From: Rhabditoides inermis
Taxonomy: Eukaryota > Nematoda > Chromadorea > Rhabditida > Rhabditidae
NCBI GenBank assembly: GCA_963966185.1
Contig: CAWZYM010000305.1
Span: 510,001-574,000 of the forward strand
DNA length: 64,000 bases
Reading direction: 5' to 3'
Under the pieces are notes generated by a model. That model saw only the letters and a program-made list of their open reading frames with translations. It ran no database searches and was not told the DNA's origin. A program made the position numbers and the translations under genes. Below are positions 42,723 to 54,883 of the stretch, one piece after another (within the stretch, counting starts at the first letter, position 1; each line of letters opens with the position of its first letter).

Positions 42723-45141
42723 AGGAGGGAGATTCTACCGTTGATCCTGAGTTGTGGTGGATGGATGGCCATGAGAAACGCCTTGAGTTCCTCGTGGGAG
42801 CAGGGACAGAACAACTCTTCCATCACGGAAGACGGACCGGTAGAGAAGACACGCTCCTGAAGAGGGAGGGACTCTCTCTCTTTCTTTCTCTCTCTCCTTC
42901 TCTCCCTCTCTCCTCCATCTCCCTCTCTCCCTCTCTTTCTCTCTCCCTCTCTTTCTTTCCCGTTCGCACCAATCCTTTCCTACTCCAGACTATAAAAACT
43001 TATAGCGATCAATTCAACAATACCTGGAAGACATTTGACCACGCCGCAATGTAGTATGGATTGACGTAGTAGACCCGACCCGTCTTTGCCCGGATGCCTA
43101 GACGGTTATGAATGTTACGTTTAATGTTTATTTTATAAAAATTATAATAAAAAAAATCAGTTTTATGTGTGAATATTTAGATGTGTGAAGAAGAACTATA
43201 CTTATATAAATATATAAATGGATGTCTCCATGATAAATCAGCAATTGGGTACTAGAAGAATAGAGTCCAAATCAACAGCTGTTCACAAATACGTTTCATG
43301 TAGATTGGAAGACAGTATATAAGAGAAAGGCTACCTGCGAAGTGTATGTCGCTGGCCCGCTGGAAAGGCTCCAGATCGAGAGGGGGCTCCGGTATCTCCT
43401 CCGGGGCGGCGGCTCCTGAGGCAACGAGTCTCTCTCTCTCTCCCTCTCCCCCTCTCTCGTCCCAACACTCACCATGTAACCTTTCCAGCAATAGCACTTT
43501 CACTCGGTCGGATAGAGCGTAGTATCTGAATGGTATTCATAGACATAACACACTGATCAACAGCGTATGACTCACTTGCTGCCGCTGAGGTCCACCTTGC
43601 TATGTGGTTGCATCTCCCGTAGACACAACACCAGCAACCGATTCAATTTGTACCTGCAGCATTTCTTCATTGAGAAAAAAATGATCCAGTTTTTTAACCG
43701 CACATATGTACGCGGCTTTCGGGTTATAAAAATGGCGAGAAGCGGAGCGTTTTCGACAAGAAAAAACACGAAGAGGATAATAAAAAGGAGTGTGAGTGGC
43801 TTACCTATCAGCGAGCCATACTTTCTCGAGAAACGGGAGAGAGAGCTGGGAGATGAGAAAACACTCGCATCTATGCAACAGACCTTCCATCTGAATAATT
43901 CGATGTATATAATCTATATAGAATAAAAACATCTATAAATAAAACACACACGACACACATACCTGATAATCAAACGCGAGCGGCAATAGAATGTGCACAG
44001 AGATATCGTCTATAGCCTGAAACAAAATCGTGTTTTGGAAAGTTGTCGTATATATTTGTAAATAAATTGGTTGAGTTTGAAGCCAGATACTGAGACTCCG
44101 CACTTGACTGTGCTATCCCTATAATCTAATTGCAAGAAAGAAAGAGGAGAATAGCAGACGAGTTAGCATTTCTTTTGTTCACTCTGATGTTCTCATTCTC
44201 GGAAAGCCCTACTATCTTCGATCTCGCTTCCCGAACTGACCACTCTCTGCCTTTCTTCACTGTTCCAAGGTGCGCGCGCTACCAGATCACTCATCATGGC
44301 ATTGTAAAAGGGTCAAAAAAGTGAACCCAAGTTGTGAGCTGACCTTATACGTGGGATGTATGCATTCGAGCATCTCCAATACGTGGTCATATTGTACATT
44401 GGCCAGGATCAGCTCCCTATCAGGACACTCCACGCACCACGCACTGAAAACTTACTTTTGAAACAAAGTTTTGAAACAAATAACTTACAAATGTATACTA
44501 TCTAAACATCTACATCTTGCCATTTCTCAATCAATCGATCGTTTATCCGGAATCGTTATATCTTAATATGACAACACTTTCTCATTTCTTACATATCGAT
44601 AGGCTCTCTGAGCCATTTCGGAGCCGTTTCAATAACATTACCATTACCGCTAATCTCTCTCTCTCTCTCTCTCTCTCCCTTCTCTGCCTTCCTCCCTCAT
44701 CTCTTTCTCCTTCCCTTTTCTCTCTCACATCATACTACATAGAAATTGCTTCCACTGTGTTGAACTCGATTATTGGAACACGGTAGACTGCGATATACAG
44801 AAAACGTAATGATGTTGCTAAAAACGAAAGGGTATGTATGTATAATAAATATAGACGTATACGTATACGAATGAAACTCAAACACTAACACAGCTCGAAA
44901 CAAAAAAGTAAATGAATACAAAGTTATCGTACCGTAAAACAGGCGACCATACAGAGATGTAGTGCTCGTCGACATACAATCGCTTGTTCTCGACTAGCAG
45001 AGGCCTCGTTCGGGTAACGTCCGGCCGGGTGAAGTCTATCGATATTTCAATCGATGGACCCTGCAGTAGTTTCAGATACAAAATAATAATAATAAAGTTT
45101 TTTTTTTCACGTGAGAGAGAGGGGGGAGGGAGAGAGAGAGG

Positions 45142-45180
<39 letters not shown>

Positions 45181-45334
45181 GCACTGACTAGAGGTTCGTG
45201 TCTGTATGTGTGGTCTTGGCTGGTGCTTGGATGTTGTGTGTGTTGTTTTCTGTAGGGCGAGAGTCCGGCCGCAGCTGCCGCCGCCGACCCCTCGCCTCCC
45301 ACCACACAAGACTGCACTCGAGGCACTGTGTCAC
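41634..45334 (-). CDS. Double-BTB-domain protein with C-terminal Cys-pair region (5' end unresolved)
   Basis: First exon I can support: 45190-45334 (Ala-rich, polar). Then 44936-45063 reads LVENKRLYVDEHYISVWSPV, the start of a BTB fold. RELILANVQYDHVLEML (about 44340), HILLPLAFDYQMEGLLHRC, LISQLSLPFLEKVWLADRYK and ALSDRVKVLLLERL continue it. A second BTB-like unit follows after a Pro/Glu-rich link: GRVYYVNPYYIAAWSNVFQ, CSHEELKAFLMAIHPPQLRI, GPVLMAGCKMESPALLKKCA and LSLLDRCFLHEMIPSCLQM. The C-terminus has HHCTRCKQNSTCQ and WMCPHC, a possible zinc ribbon, then a Gln-rich tail ending THR and stop. Nematode BTB proteins often act as Cul3 adaptors. A small exon between 44450 and 44936 may be missing from my model. 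Confidence 0.7.
45113..45178. repeat. (GA)n tract in BTB gene intron
   Basis: GA-rich run with GGGGGGAGGGAG interruptions, between the first two supported exons. Similar short tracts occur in this gene at 41757-41811, 42112-42162 and 42690-42721. Confidence 0.9.
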
Positions 45335-47328
45335 CTGCAAACAGACTGAATAGTGTTTATTGTATCGAAGAACCTCAAAGCACACATATTTATTGTATTG
45401 TACATTTTTAAGGGGCGAAGATAGTTCGTACTAAAAACCAAGACACGACGCGCGCATAACAACATAACACAACTTGATAATAATGGCGTTTCACAAACTT
45501 TCTGGAAAAAGACATCGAACATGTGTTTACCAATTCAATTAAGAGAACAGCGCGCCTTCGAACACCGGAAACTAATTACATTCCAACATCAGTTACTGAT
45601 GCATTCGAGATGCACACAACATTTTACCAAAGAAATGGAACGATATGAGCTATTCAAATACAGAACTACATAGTTTCTACTCAAATAAAAAAGAATTTAA
45701 TCCCAGTCCAAAACACAGACCAGTAAATCAAATATGCAAATCACGCACCGGCTCAAAGCTCACGCTGGCATATGATACTCGCTAGAGAGGGGCTCATAAC
45801 AGAGCGTTTTGCGACACGGAGACGCAGGGAGAGAGAGAAAGAGAGAGAAAGAGAGAAGAAAGAGAAGGGGATGTAGGAATGAATGACTTCTGCTTCTGCA
45901 CAAGGACAAGGAAACATTACCCTGGCGACTTTCAGACATAAAAAACTTCCGTGTATCGCTAACAGTTGCCGATGACAGATGTAGTTACCAGTAATACGAG
46001 TGGAGAAATTCACACGCAAATCTCAGCGGGGATTAGACGACGGCGGAAAAAAGAGAGAAAAAGATAGAGAGAAGAAGAGAGAGGGGGAGAGAAATAGTAA
46101 TAAGAGGGGGGGGGGGGGCAATCCCGCGATGCAACTAATGTAGCGTGGGCTGATACGAGCAGCAAATGGATGGCAAATTGGCGAGAAAAGCAGGCAAACA
46201 TACACGGGAGAGAGAATGGAGCAGAAGAATCTGGCATAGCATGTGCGGCGGAATGCTCTCGCTGCCCCGCCGCCACGCGAGAAACCCCCTCTCTCCCTCT
46301 CTCTCCCTCCCTCTCTCTCTCTCTCCCTTCCGCTCTCCCCTCCCTTTCTCCCCTCCCGCACAGCACTCGGCGGCTGGAGGGGAGAAAAATCGAAGCGAAG
46401 CCTCGGAAGCGAGTGAGTGAGACATACGCACATGGGAGTGCCAGAACAACAAAACAACTAATCGGGTTGTGAGACGAAAACACCTGCGGGCCTGTTTGGC
46501 TATGCAAATGAGAGAGAGAGAGAGTCAGTGGGTCGCGCTGGCCGTCCAGGCAAAAGGCAATTCTGGAAGAAGAAGCGCCTCGGAAGCTAATTGAGAGAGA
46601 CAAATTGAGAGAAGCGAAGGAGGAGAGGGTTGGCAGCGAGGGGGGGAGGGGATGTTGTGTTGCGGAAAGTGAGAGAGACTATAGCAAAGAGGTGGTCGAT
46701 TGGAATACGTACGTCGTACACGTAATATAAGGGGCGCCCCGGCAGCGAGAGAAGAGAGATAGGGGGAGGGATATGGAAGGCGAACGGAAAACAACGGTAG
46801 TGGTGTTGTGACAAATGAAATGACACCACACACACACCATCGAGAGATGCACCTGTGAAAAATACTAGTTAAATCAATTTATACGTAAATATGTTTTTAA
46901 AAGTAAAATATGAAGTCTAAAAAACGAGAATATCAAAAAAGGATAGTGGTGGGTGGGGGGAGGGGGGGGGGGCGGTGCGAATTGAAACCCGAGTGTCTCT
47001 CTATTCGCGCGATGGCAGGGTTCCAGCTAGCAGTGCGCACTCAGCACTCCCGAGTCTCCCTTAGGAGAGGGGGGGGGGAGACCGCGCATTCACGGGTCGA
47101 TGCGGGAAAAGAGAGGGAAGCACGCCCGCTGCCTCCCTTCCTCTCCCTCCCTCTCTCCCTCCCTCTCCCTCCCTCTCTCCCTCGCACAACGGTCTGCCAT
47201 CACTCACAATCGACACAGCACACACCTGAATACACACTCTACACAAAAGAACAAGTGCGCGGTGAGCTTCATGGTTTCCGATAGAATATGTTTATTAGAG
47301 GTATATACATTGTAACTTATTCTACTTA
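45335..47328. other. Upstream region of the BTB gene, no exon assigned
   Basis: About 2 kb with GA-rich and CT-rich blocks, poly-G runs near 46109 and 46962, and overlapping low-complexity frames on both strands. The true 5' exon and promoter of the BTB gene probably lie here. I cannot choose an initiator. Confidence 0.5.
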
Positions 47329-50300
47329 TTATGATAGCCAGCTGGGCGACAATGCGGCGGTGAATATGGTGGACTGCGAGGCGACAGCGGGCGAGAGGGC
47401 ATGGGGGGAGAGGACGAGAGCGGAAACAGCTGCGGGGGAGAAGATGAGGGGAGACAGCACGAACGGAGACAGAATGATCGGGGACAACACGTTCGGGGTG
47501 CCAATGAACGGCGACAGCACGAAGGGAGACAGGATCAGCGGGGTCATGACCTGTGGGGAGAGGATGAAGGGGTTGAGCACAAGCGGGGACACTATGAACG
47601 GCACGCCCACTCCCGGAGTCAGAATGAACGGAACCTGCAACCACAACATGTGCTGTATGCAGCCGTCGCCCTACCATGACGAAAGGCGACAGAACGACGG
47701 GCGTGAACACGAGCGGCGAGAGAATGATCGGACCCAGCACGCGCGGACCAACGACGAACGGCACGAACACCTGCACAGCACATTATGTAGTTATTATTGT
47801 TATGTTTACATGAGTCGGTTTGCCCCAGTGCTCACCAGTGGGGATAGAATGACCGGTCCGAAGACACTGGGTGATTGTATGAATGGAGTGAGGAGGGCTG
47901 GAGAGAGGACCACTGGCTGCGACGCTGTCACCGGGTCGTTGACGATCGGAGTCAGCACGAGCTGTTCACATTAGAATACGTGTCTAGATGTTCGAAGACT
48001 CACGAATGTAAGTAGAATGTCGTGTTGTCGATGTTCGAACTTGGCCGTTTCGGAGGCAAAGTGCGCGGCTGTCAGCTCTATCTCCCTCTCCACATCCTCC
48101 TGCATAGCATAGATTGTGATACAAAATACAGTGCTATAACCTAACAACTTTTTTTTACTGACCCTGGTGAGGTTCTTGAACATGTGCAGGCTGTGTGTGT
48201 TGTTGAACGGCGACTGCGCCCCGTACACCATCTCCAGCTGGTTCTCGTTCATTATCGCGTAGCCCGTCTCGTTCATTTGCAGGATCTGATAATACGTTCG
48301 GAGTATAGCACTGTTTCTGATAGTGAATGATCGGCTGATCGCCACCTGTTGTTTTGTGAATGAGTTCCTCAGTTTGTCGTGTATTTCCATCTTCCGTCTC
48401 TCGAACTTGCCGTGGCGTCTCTCGACATCGTCAAACTGTTTGTATCTAAATACATAGAGAATCATAGACATAGAGAAGAGAAGAAAAAACAAAAAAAAAG
48501 ATTGAATGAAGAAAAATAGGGAGAGTGTGTTACTTGTCAGCATGAGCCATTCCCTCTTCCTCGTCCATCTTCTTCTCCACTTCTTTCAGCTTCACGTCTT
48601 TCATGTACTTCACTGCATCGCCAACGCCACTCGCATGAAACGTCATTGTAAATTGTTAATAACCAAATGACCAAATGACCAAATGATGTCACGCATGCTC
48701 GCCTGAAGTGGGTGATATTACCACAATTCCGCAAAGTGGTAATGTTACCCAATTAGGGTTCCCCTGTTTGTAAACTTCAGGTTTGAAATGAGAGCAAGAA
48801 ATAGGTGACTAGAGATGAATGAGAGAAACTAACCTCGATAATGAAGTCTAGTATCTCTTGTTGCTCTCCGTTCTGGAAGAACTTGACGAGGTTCTGTACA
48901 CTGAGGGCGTCCTCGATGCCCTTTCCCTCGTTGTGCAGCGACAGAATAGACGGAGAGAGAAGGTTGATCTGTTATCATCATATATCAGTCACTATCAGTC
49001 ATTGACTCACTGCCTGTTCTCCCTCGTTGCCCTCTTCATCCTCCGGAACCACACTCATGATCCTCGGAGATGCGAGCTTCACAGTGCGGTTGTCGAATGA
49101 CGACGTGTCTGCCCCGACCACTGACAGGCCGATCTTCACAGCTGAAACCATCCCTCTCCCCTGTTTCTTCCCCATTTCCCCCTCACCTTCTCTGATCAGA
49201 TTCACGGGTGCCATCTTGGCCCTCTCTTCCGGAGTGAGGCTCTTCTCTTTCTCCCTCGCAAAACGGACCAACTCGTCTTTCTCCGACAGTGAATCGACGT
49301 GCGTAGAAGCCGTGAGAGGATTCTGCAAATGTGCTATATAAAAACATCAAGATGCTATATAAAACATCAAGATAATTAAATCCGAAAAGGCAAAAAGACC
49401 AAGGAAAAGATATTTACTGTTGGAAGGAGACCGGTGTCTATGCCACTCATCCTCGCGGCCTCGAGCATCGCCTGCATGTTCTTCTTCATCTTCTTCCTGA
49501 TCTCCTTCCTCCGCCGCAGCCGCCCGCTCTCCACTCGGATCTCGTCCAGAGTGTCTTGCCACCTGCAATCAATCAGATCAACATACTGGAGAGACCCTCA
49601 CGTCTTTCCCAGGTCGGTTTCGTTCTTGATGGCCCTGATGATAGTTCGTAGTCTGCGCGCCAGCTGCCCGAATGTCGCCTGTGCATGTGCCGCTTCGATC
49701 AGAGTGTAATTGTCGCGAGAGACAAGGCGTGGCGTGTGAGTGTTCTTCTGCAAGTCGAGTCTCTTCCCCAACCACACCCTCTCTCACACCGGAATCGCTG
49801 ACGACCCATCGATCAGGCTCTGCATCTTGGTCTGTGTCCATTCGATCATCTTAGAGAGCGAACCGACGAGGGGAGATCCAGTCTATAGTCACGTAAATTC
49901 GCACATATCATACTCCTTTTACAACCTCATCAGCATCAACTTCTCGCTTCGCTCTCAAGTCTTTTAGGTTCTTCCGCATCTTCGTCACCTTCTTCTTGTG
50001 CCTCGTTTTCTCTTAAAATAAATGAATTCGAAAATACATTGTTCGCTCAACGTACGTCGCTGTTGTTGTCCGTACATGTTCAACTTGTGCTTAGTCTTCT
50101 TGTATACATTCAGTAGCCGCAGTACGCATTCAGCGTGCTCCTGAAATGTTAAACGTTGGCAGAAAACAGGCAGGCAGAAATGAGAAGGAAACCTTGAGCG
50201 AATGCGCTTTGCGAGTGCATGCAGCATGCTCCTGTTGATGCTTCGGAGCCACTTGCAATAATCTACAAAGAGATATTGACAGAAAAGTGAATAGACTACA

Positions 50301-50629
50301 ACACACCTGGTATTGGCATGAGCTGCCATGAGCCCCGAAAACCCCTGGTGTACCCAGTGAGAATTCAACTCTATCGCTGCATCGTCCGATATTGGAATTA
50401 CGGTGGCGTTTCCATCTTTGTATGCTCGTCTCGTGTCTTCTTTCATGTCCGCAACTTCTTCATCGGTTATAATCTCGTCCTCTTTCGGAACCGATCCAAC
50501 ATCAACAATCGCGCAATCAGCGAAGACAAATAAAACTAAACGTTAATGTGCAAAAAAATATCGATTATATGTAATACCTGATAACAATATTCTTGAAACG
50601 AGGATAATGCAACACCATGATCGAAGCAT
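47329..50629 (-). CDS. MLT-10-like moulting protein, gene A
   Basis: Exon 1 (50578-50629) and exon 2 (upper end 50535) encode the split signal peptide MLRSWCCIILVSRILLSVLF. The family N-terminus follows: AAIELNSHWVHQGFSGLMAA, then [20 protein letters not shown] and [18 protein letters not shown]. The C-terminus is a Pro-every-fifth-residue array ([14 protein letters not shown] and so on) in exons at about 47840-47966, 47710-47771 and 47329-47637, ending LSPSWLS and stop. This is the layout of nematode MLT-10 (Moulting_cycle/DUF644 domain plus Pro-rich repeats), made by epidermis and secreted for cuticle renewal. The last exon is nearly identical to that of gene B over about 160 bp. Confidence 0.85.
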
Positions 50630-50834
50630 ATTGCAAGATGAAAGTTGTTCCGAATCTGTTAGGGGCGGCGCCTACACCGTACCTCAATCGAATTAGCGCG
50701 ACTCTCACTCTCGACTAACCATTGTGATCGTTGGTTTATTAGTCACAGGCACAACCTGTCTCATACCGAGCATATATTGGTCCGGAACGTTTATTGTGTA
50801 ATCTGGCAAACTGGAATGTTTGAGAATCTAACAT

Positions 50835-53800
50835 CTAACTGAGCCAACTGGGCGAGAGGGCTGCTGTGAAGATGGTGGCTTGCGAGCCGACAGCGGGCGA
50901 GAGGGCATGGGGAGAAAGGACGAGAGCGGAAACAGCTGCGGGGGAGAAGATGAGGGGAGACAGAACGAACGGAGACAGAATGATCGGGGACAACACGTTC
51001 GGGGTGCCAATGAACGGCGACAGCACGAAGGGAGACAGGATGAGGGGCGTCATGGCTTGCGGCGAGAGAATGAACGGACACAGAACGAAGGGAGAAAGCA
51101 CAAGGGGCACACCGACACCGGGCGAGAGAATGATGGGTATCATGACGAGGGGGGAGAGAATGACGGGGGCGAAGACAATGGGCGAGAGGACGACGGGGCC
51201 GAGGATGCGAGGCGAGACGATGACGGGCACGAACACCCAGGGGGACAGGATGACGCTGCCGTATATGGAGGGCGACTCGACGAGGGCGGCGAGAATGATG
51301 GGAGAGAGGATGATGGGCTGCGAGGCCGTCGCCGCCTGCAAGTAGTGCGAGTGTGTCGACTGCCTGTCCTCCCCCCACTCACATCTCTGATGATGGGGAA
51401 GAGGGTGACGACGGTGAGCACTATGTCGTGTGCCCGATGCTCGAACTTGGCCGACTCCGCCGCCAAATGCGTCGCTATCGTCTCGATCTCTGCCTCCACA
51501 TCATCCTAGATCACGTGTGATCAGTGAATCTGATGTGATTGATTCTACCTGGGTGACATTCTTGAACATCTCCAGCTTCTCGGTATTGTTGTATGGTGAC
51601 TGCGCTCCGTAGACGACCTCCAGTTGTTCCGGTGTCAACACTGCGTAGCCGGTCGTGTTCATTTGATGGATCTGCATTTTCCGCGTAACTCACTTTGCGT
51701 GATGTTCTCTACCTGTTGTGGAGTGAATGTCTTTCTGACATGGTCGTGCACTTCGAGCTTTCGCCTCTCAAACGTGCCGTGTTTTTTCTCCACCTCATCG
51801 AACTGCATCATATTCGTAGTCCCTATGCCCTCCTCTTCGTCCATTTTCTTCTTGGCTTCTTCCAGTTTCACATCTTTGATGTAGCTCACAGCATCGCTCA
51901 CGCCACTCGCCTAGAGAAAACGGAATGCGGACGCTTTTTTTCAGACTGACCTCAATTACGAAATCCAGCATCTCCTGCTGATCCTGATTCTGAAAGAACG
52001 CTTCCATCTTTTGAAGACTGGAAAAGAGAATAAAGTACAAACTGACACAAGTATGTGTTACCTCAACATGTCCTCTATACCCTTTCCTTGATTGTGAAGT
52101 GACAGGAGAGATGGAGAGAGCAAGTTGATCTGCATAATTGTCATGGTTGATGTTGGATATGTCATTTCACCGTTCCATCCTCATCATCCTCGGGTACGAT
52201 GCTCATGAACCGAGGCGACACCATCTTGATCGTCTTGTTCTCGAAGCCAGCCGTGTCTGCGCCCATAGCCGTCAGTCCGATCTTCACACCTGACACCAAC
52301 ATGAGAATCACTCATCACATCACACTCACCTTCTCTCAGCAGCTGCACCGGAGCGAGTCTCGCTTTCTCCTCCGGACTCAGGTGCTTCTCCTTCTCCCTC
52401 GCAAACCGAACCAGCTCATCTTTCTCCGAGAAGCCATCGATGCTTCCGAGAGGGTTAATGTCCTGACAAATGAGTAACATCCTTGTTTCTATACCAAGGT
52501 ATACCTGTGAGGCGAACATGTCGAGGTTGTGAAGGCGCGCCTGTTGCAGCATCTTATCCGTGTTCCGCTGCAGCGCTTTCCTTATTTCCTTTCTCTTCTT
52601 CAGCTTCATACTCTCCGTCTTGATGTCGTCGATTGTGTCTTGCCATCTGAACTGATATTATGTCATGTTGCTGAGATGAGTCGACCTACGTTTTGTCATC
52701 GACCGGTTTGTTCTTGGCACTCTTGATAGTGTGTGTGAGACTGCGTGCGAGATCGGCGAAGGACGTCATTCGACCGCTGTCCTCTGGCAGCGAGTAGTTC
52801 TTGCGCGATACGCGGTGAATCACATTCGGGTTCTTCGTGTACTGCATTTATCACTCATTAGTTTTTGTGTTTTTTAAACATTAAGTTTGTACTCACTGTC
52901 TCAATTGAACTGAAATGATTTCAATTCAAACACAGACTATCTCTATACCGAATTCATAAAAGGGAAACATACCTTTGGCAGCTTGCCGCCGTCCAGCAAG
53001 CTGTTCATCTTATCATGTGTCCACTCGATCATTTTCGAAAACGACCCCAGCGCAGGCGAACCGTCCTAAAAACGTTTTATGACGTGGAAGAAATGACGTG
53101 GAAGAAGAAACTGACCGAGTTCAAGTCTCTCTTCATCCTGCGCAGTGCGCGGAGGGTCATGTCGGGTGGTATGTCCCTGCCCAGCTCTCTGAGCATCGCC
53201 AGCTCGTTTCTCCTCGACTCTGCCAGATCGGCCTCCGCCTTCTCCCGAGCCGCGTCCCACTCGGATCGCACCGCGTGGAAGTGGTGCGGGTTGTAGATGC
53301 TCTCGAACACTCTCGCTATGGGAGACTCAGTAGATGGAGCTGCAGCTGGAGTCGATGTAGTCGTTGTCGTCCTCGTCGTTGTCGTCGTCGTCGTTGTCGT
53401 TGTAGTCGAAGTGATAGTTGTACTCCTGCGTCGATTCTTCTTCTGCTTCTTCGATCGTTGACCTAAAGTTGGTGTCAATATCACCATAGTAAGTACGCTT
53501 GATATACATATCATTATTATAGCTGTACTATGTATGTCATTGTTCGAATTATGTGTATGTCATAACCACTTATGAATAAACTATTCCTTCTGGTATTTCA
53601 TACCTGTCTTTCCGTACTTCTTCAGCTTCTGCCTGGTTTTGTGGTACACATCCAACAGTTGGACGACACACTTCGCATGCTCTGTGATTGTCTTCGCCTT
53701 CGAAGTGCACTTTTCGTGCTCTTCCTGGTGTCGCTTCGCCACTTTCTTCAGTCTGTAATACGTTCATACAGTGTGACGTCAAATCATTCATTGCGCGAGA

Positions 53801-54303
53801 ATGCACAGACATGACATGTCATACGGTCGAGATAGGATCAACGCCCGAATGCATTCGTGTATTTCAAATAGTGCTAAGCGAGATAATTCGAGAAAAATGA
53901 GTGCTGTACTACTGGCGGAGCTTCAAACTCTCGAATGATTGATCAGATCGTGTGTCTCACCTCCTAGTTGCATGGGCGGCCATGAGACCGGAGAGGCCTT
54001 GGTGCACCCAGTGGCTGTTCAGTTCGATCGCCGCCTGCAACAAGTGAAAAGGGAGCAGACACGTGCACTCACCTCCTTCGTCATTGGAATCACCGTGTGG
54101 TTCCCGTCCTTGTACGGCGCTCGGGGGGTCGAGTTGTTTTCACTTTCATCATCCGCCACATCCTCGTCAGTTATGATCTCATCCTCCTTTGATCGTTTAA
54201 CTATCGCCGAGTGAGTCAGATAAATGATGCTGGCTGAAATACAGAGATCAAAATGTTCCTGTACCAAAATGTCACCTGCGAAAGCGAGTCTCAGAAATCG
54301 CAT
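50835..54303 (-). CDS. MLT-10-like moulting protein, gene B, with Thr-rich linker
   Basis: ATG at 54303; the signal peptide MRFLRLAFAASIIYLTHSAI is split by an intron after codon 9. Then IELNSHWVHQGLSGLMAAHA, a Thr-rich stretch (exon about 53066-53460, mucin-like, TTTTTTRTTTTTSTPAAAPS), ALRRMKRDLNS with a dibasic site, SPRFMSIVPEDDEDGT and [17 protein letters not shown]. It ends in the pentapeptide array (one 50835-51343 exon: [20 protein letters not shown] and so on) and LSPSWLS stop. Compared with A, the C-terminal array is in fewer exons. The stretch just upstream of the ATG (54304-54480) probably contains the promoter. Confidence 0.85.
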
Positions 54304-54883
54304 GATGCGCCTCGGGGGAGAGAGCAAATAGGAGTGAGATGCGCGGCTTCCCTCTCACTTTTCTGGGCCACCAACGAGTTACTCATCGCACGTTGCCTCT
54401 CTACTTGTTATCCAATTAGGTCACAGATAACGCCTGTTTGTGTGGATATAATAAACAAAATGTGAAAACGCTCACCGGGAAACATCTCACACTCATCTCT
54501 GTTCCATACTAGAAATAAGTGACCAAAACACAAACTACACTAACCAAACTACAAACTACACTTTAATGATTTTGATAACTAAAGCCCATTCGGATCCTAT
54601 TTTTTTCAATAACCATTTCAATGTATGTCTTGCGTGGTAGTTCCATTAAATTCTGATACCATGTGAGCGACTATTATTTATTACAGTGTAACTCATGGAA
54701 CTGGAACTGCCGAGTGTGACTATGAAAAGCTATTGGAACGGTATGAGAAGGACAGTAATCCGCTGCTTAGATTGCTTAGAACCACTATTATAAAAAGCCA
54801 CTATTATAAATAATTTATTTTGTACTCGTTGGACGAAAACATTGTGAAAATATTGCACAACGCGGAAAATGAAAATCAAGTTA

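Noticed and set aside
50880..51509. Plus-strand frames in the MLT-10-like tails (for example the GERM/GEDR repeats)
   Set aside because: Complement of a 15-bp-period coding array; open only because 15 is a multiple of three. The minus frames carry the conserved family sequence.
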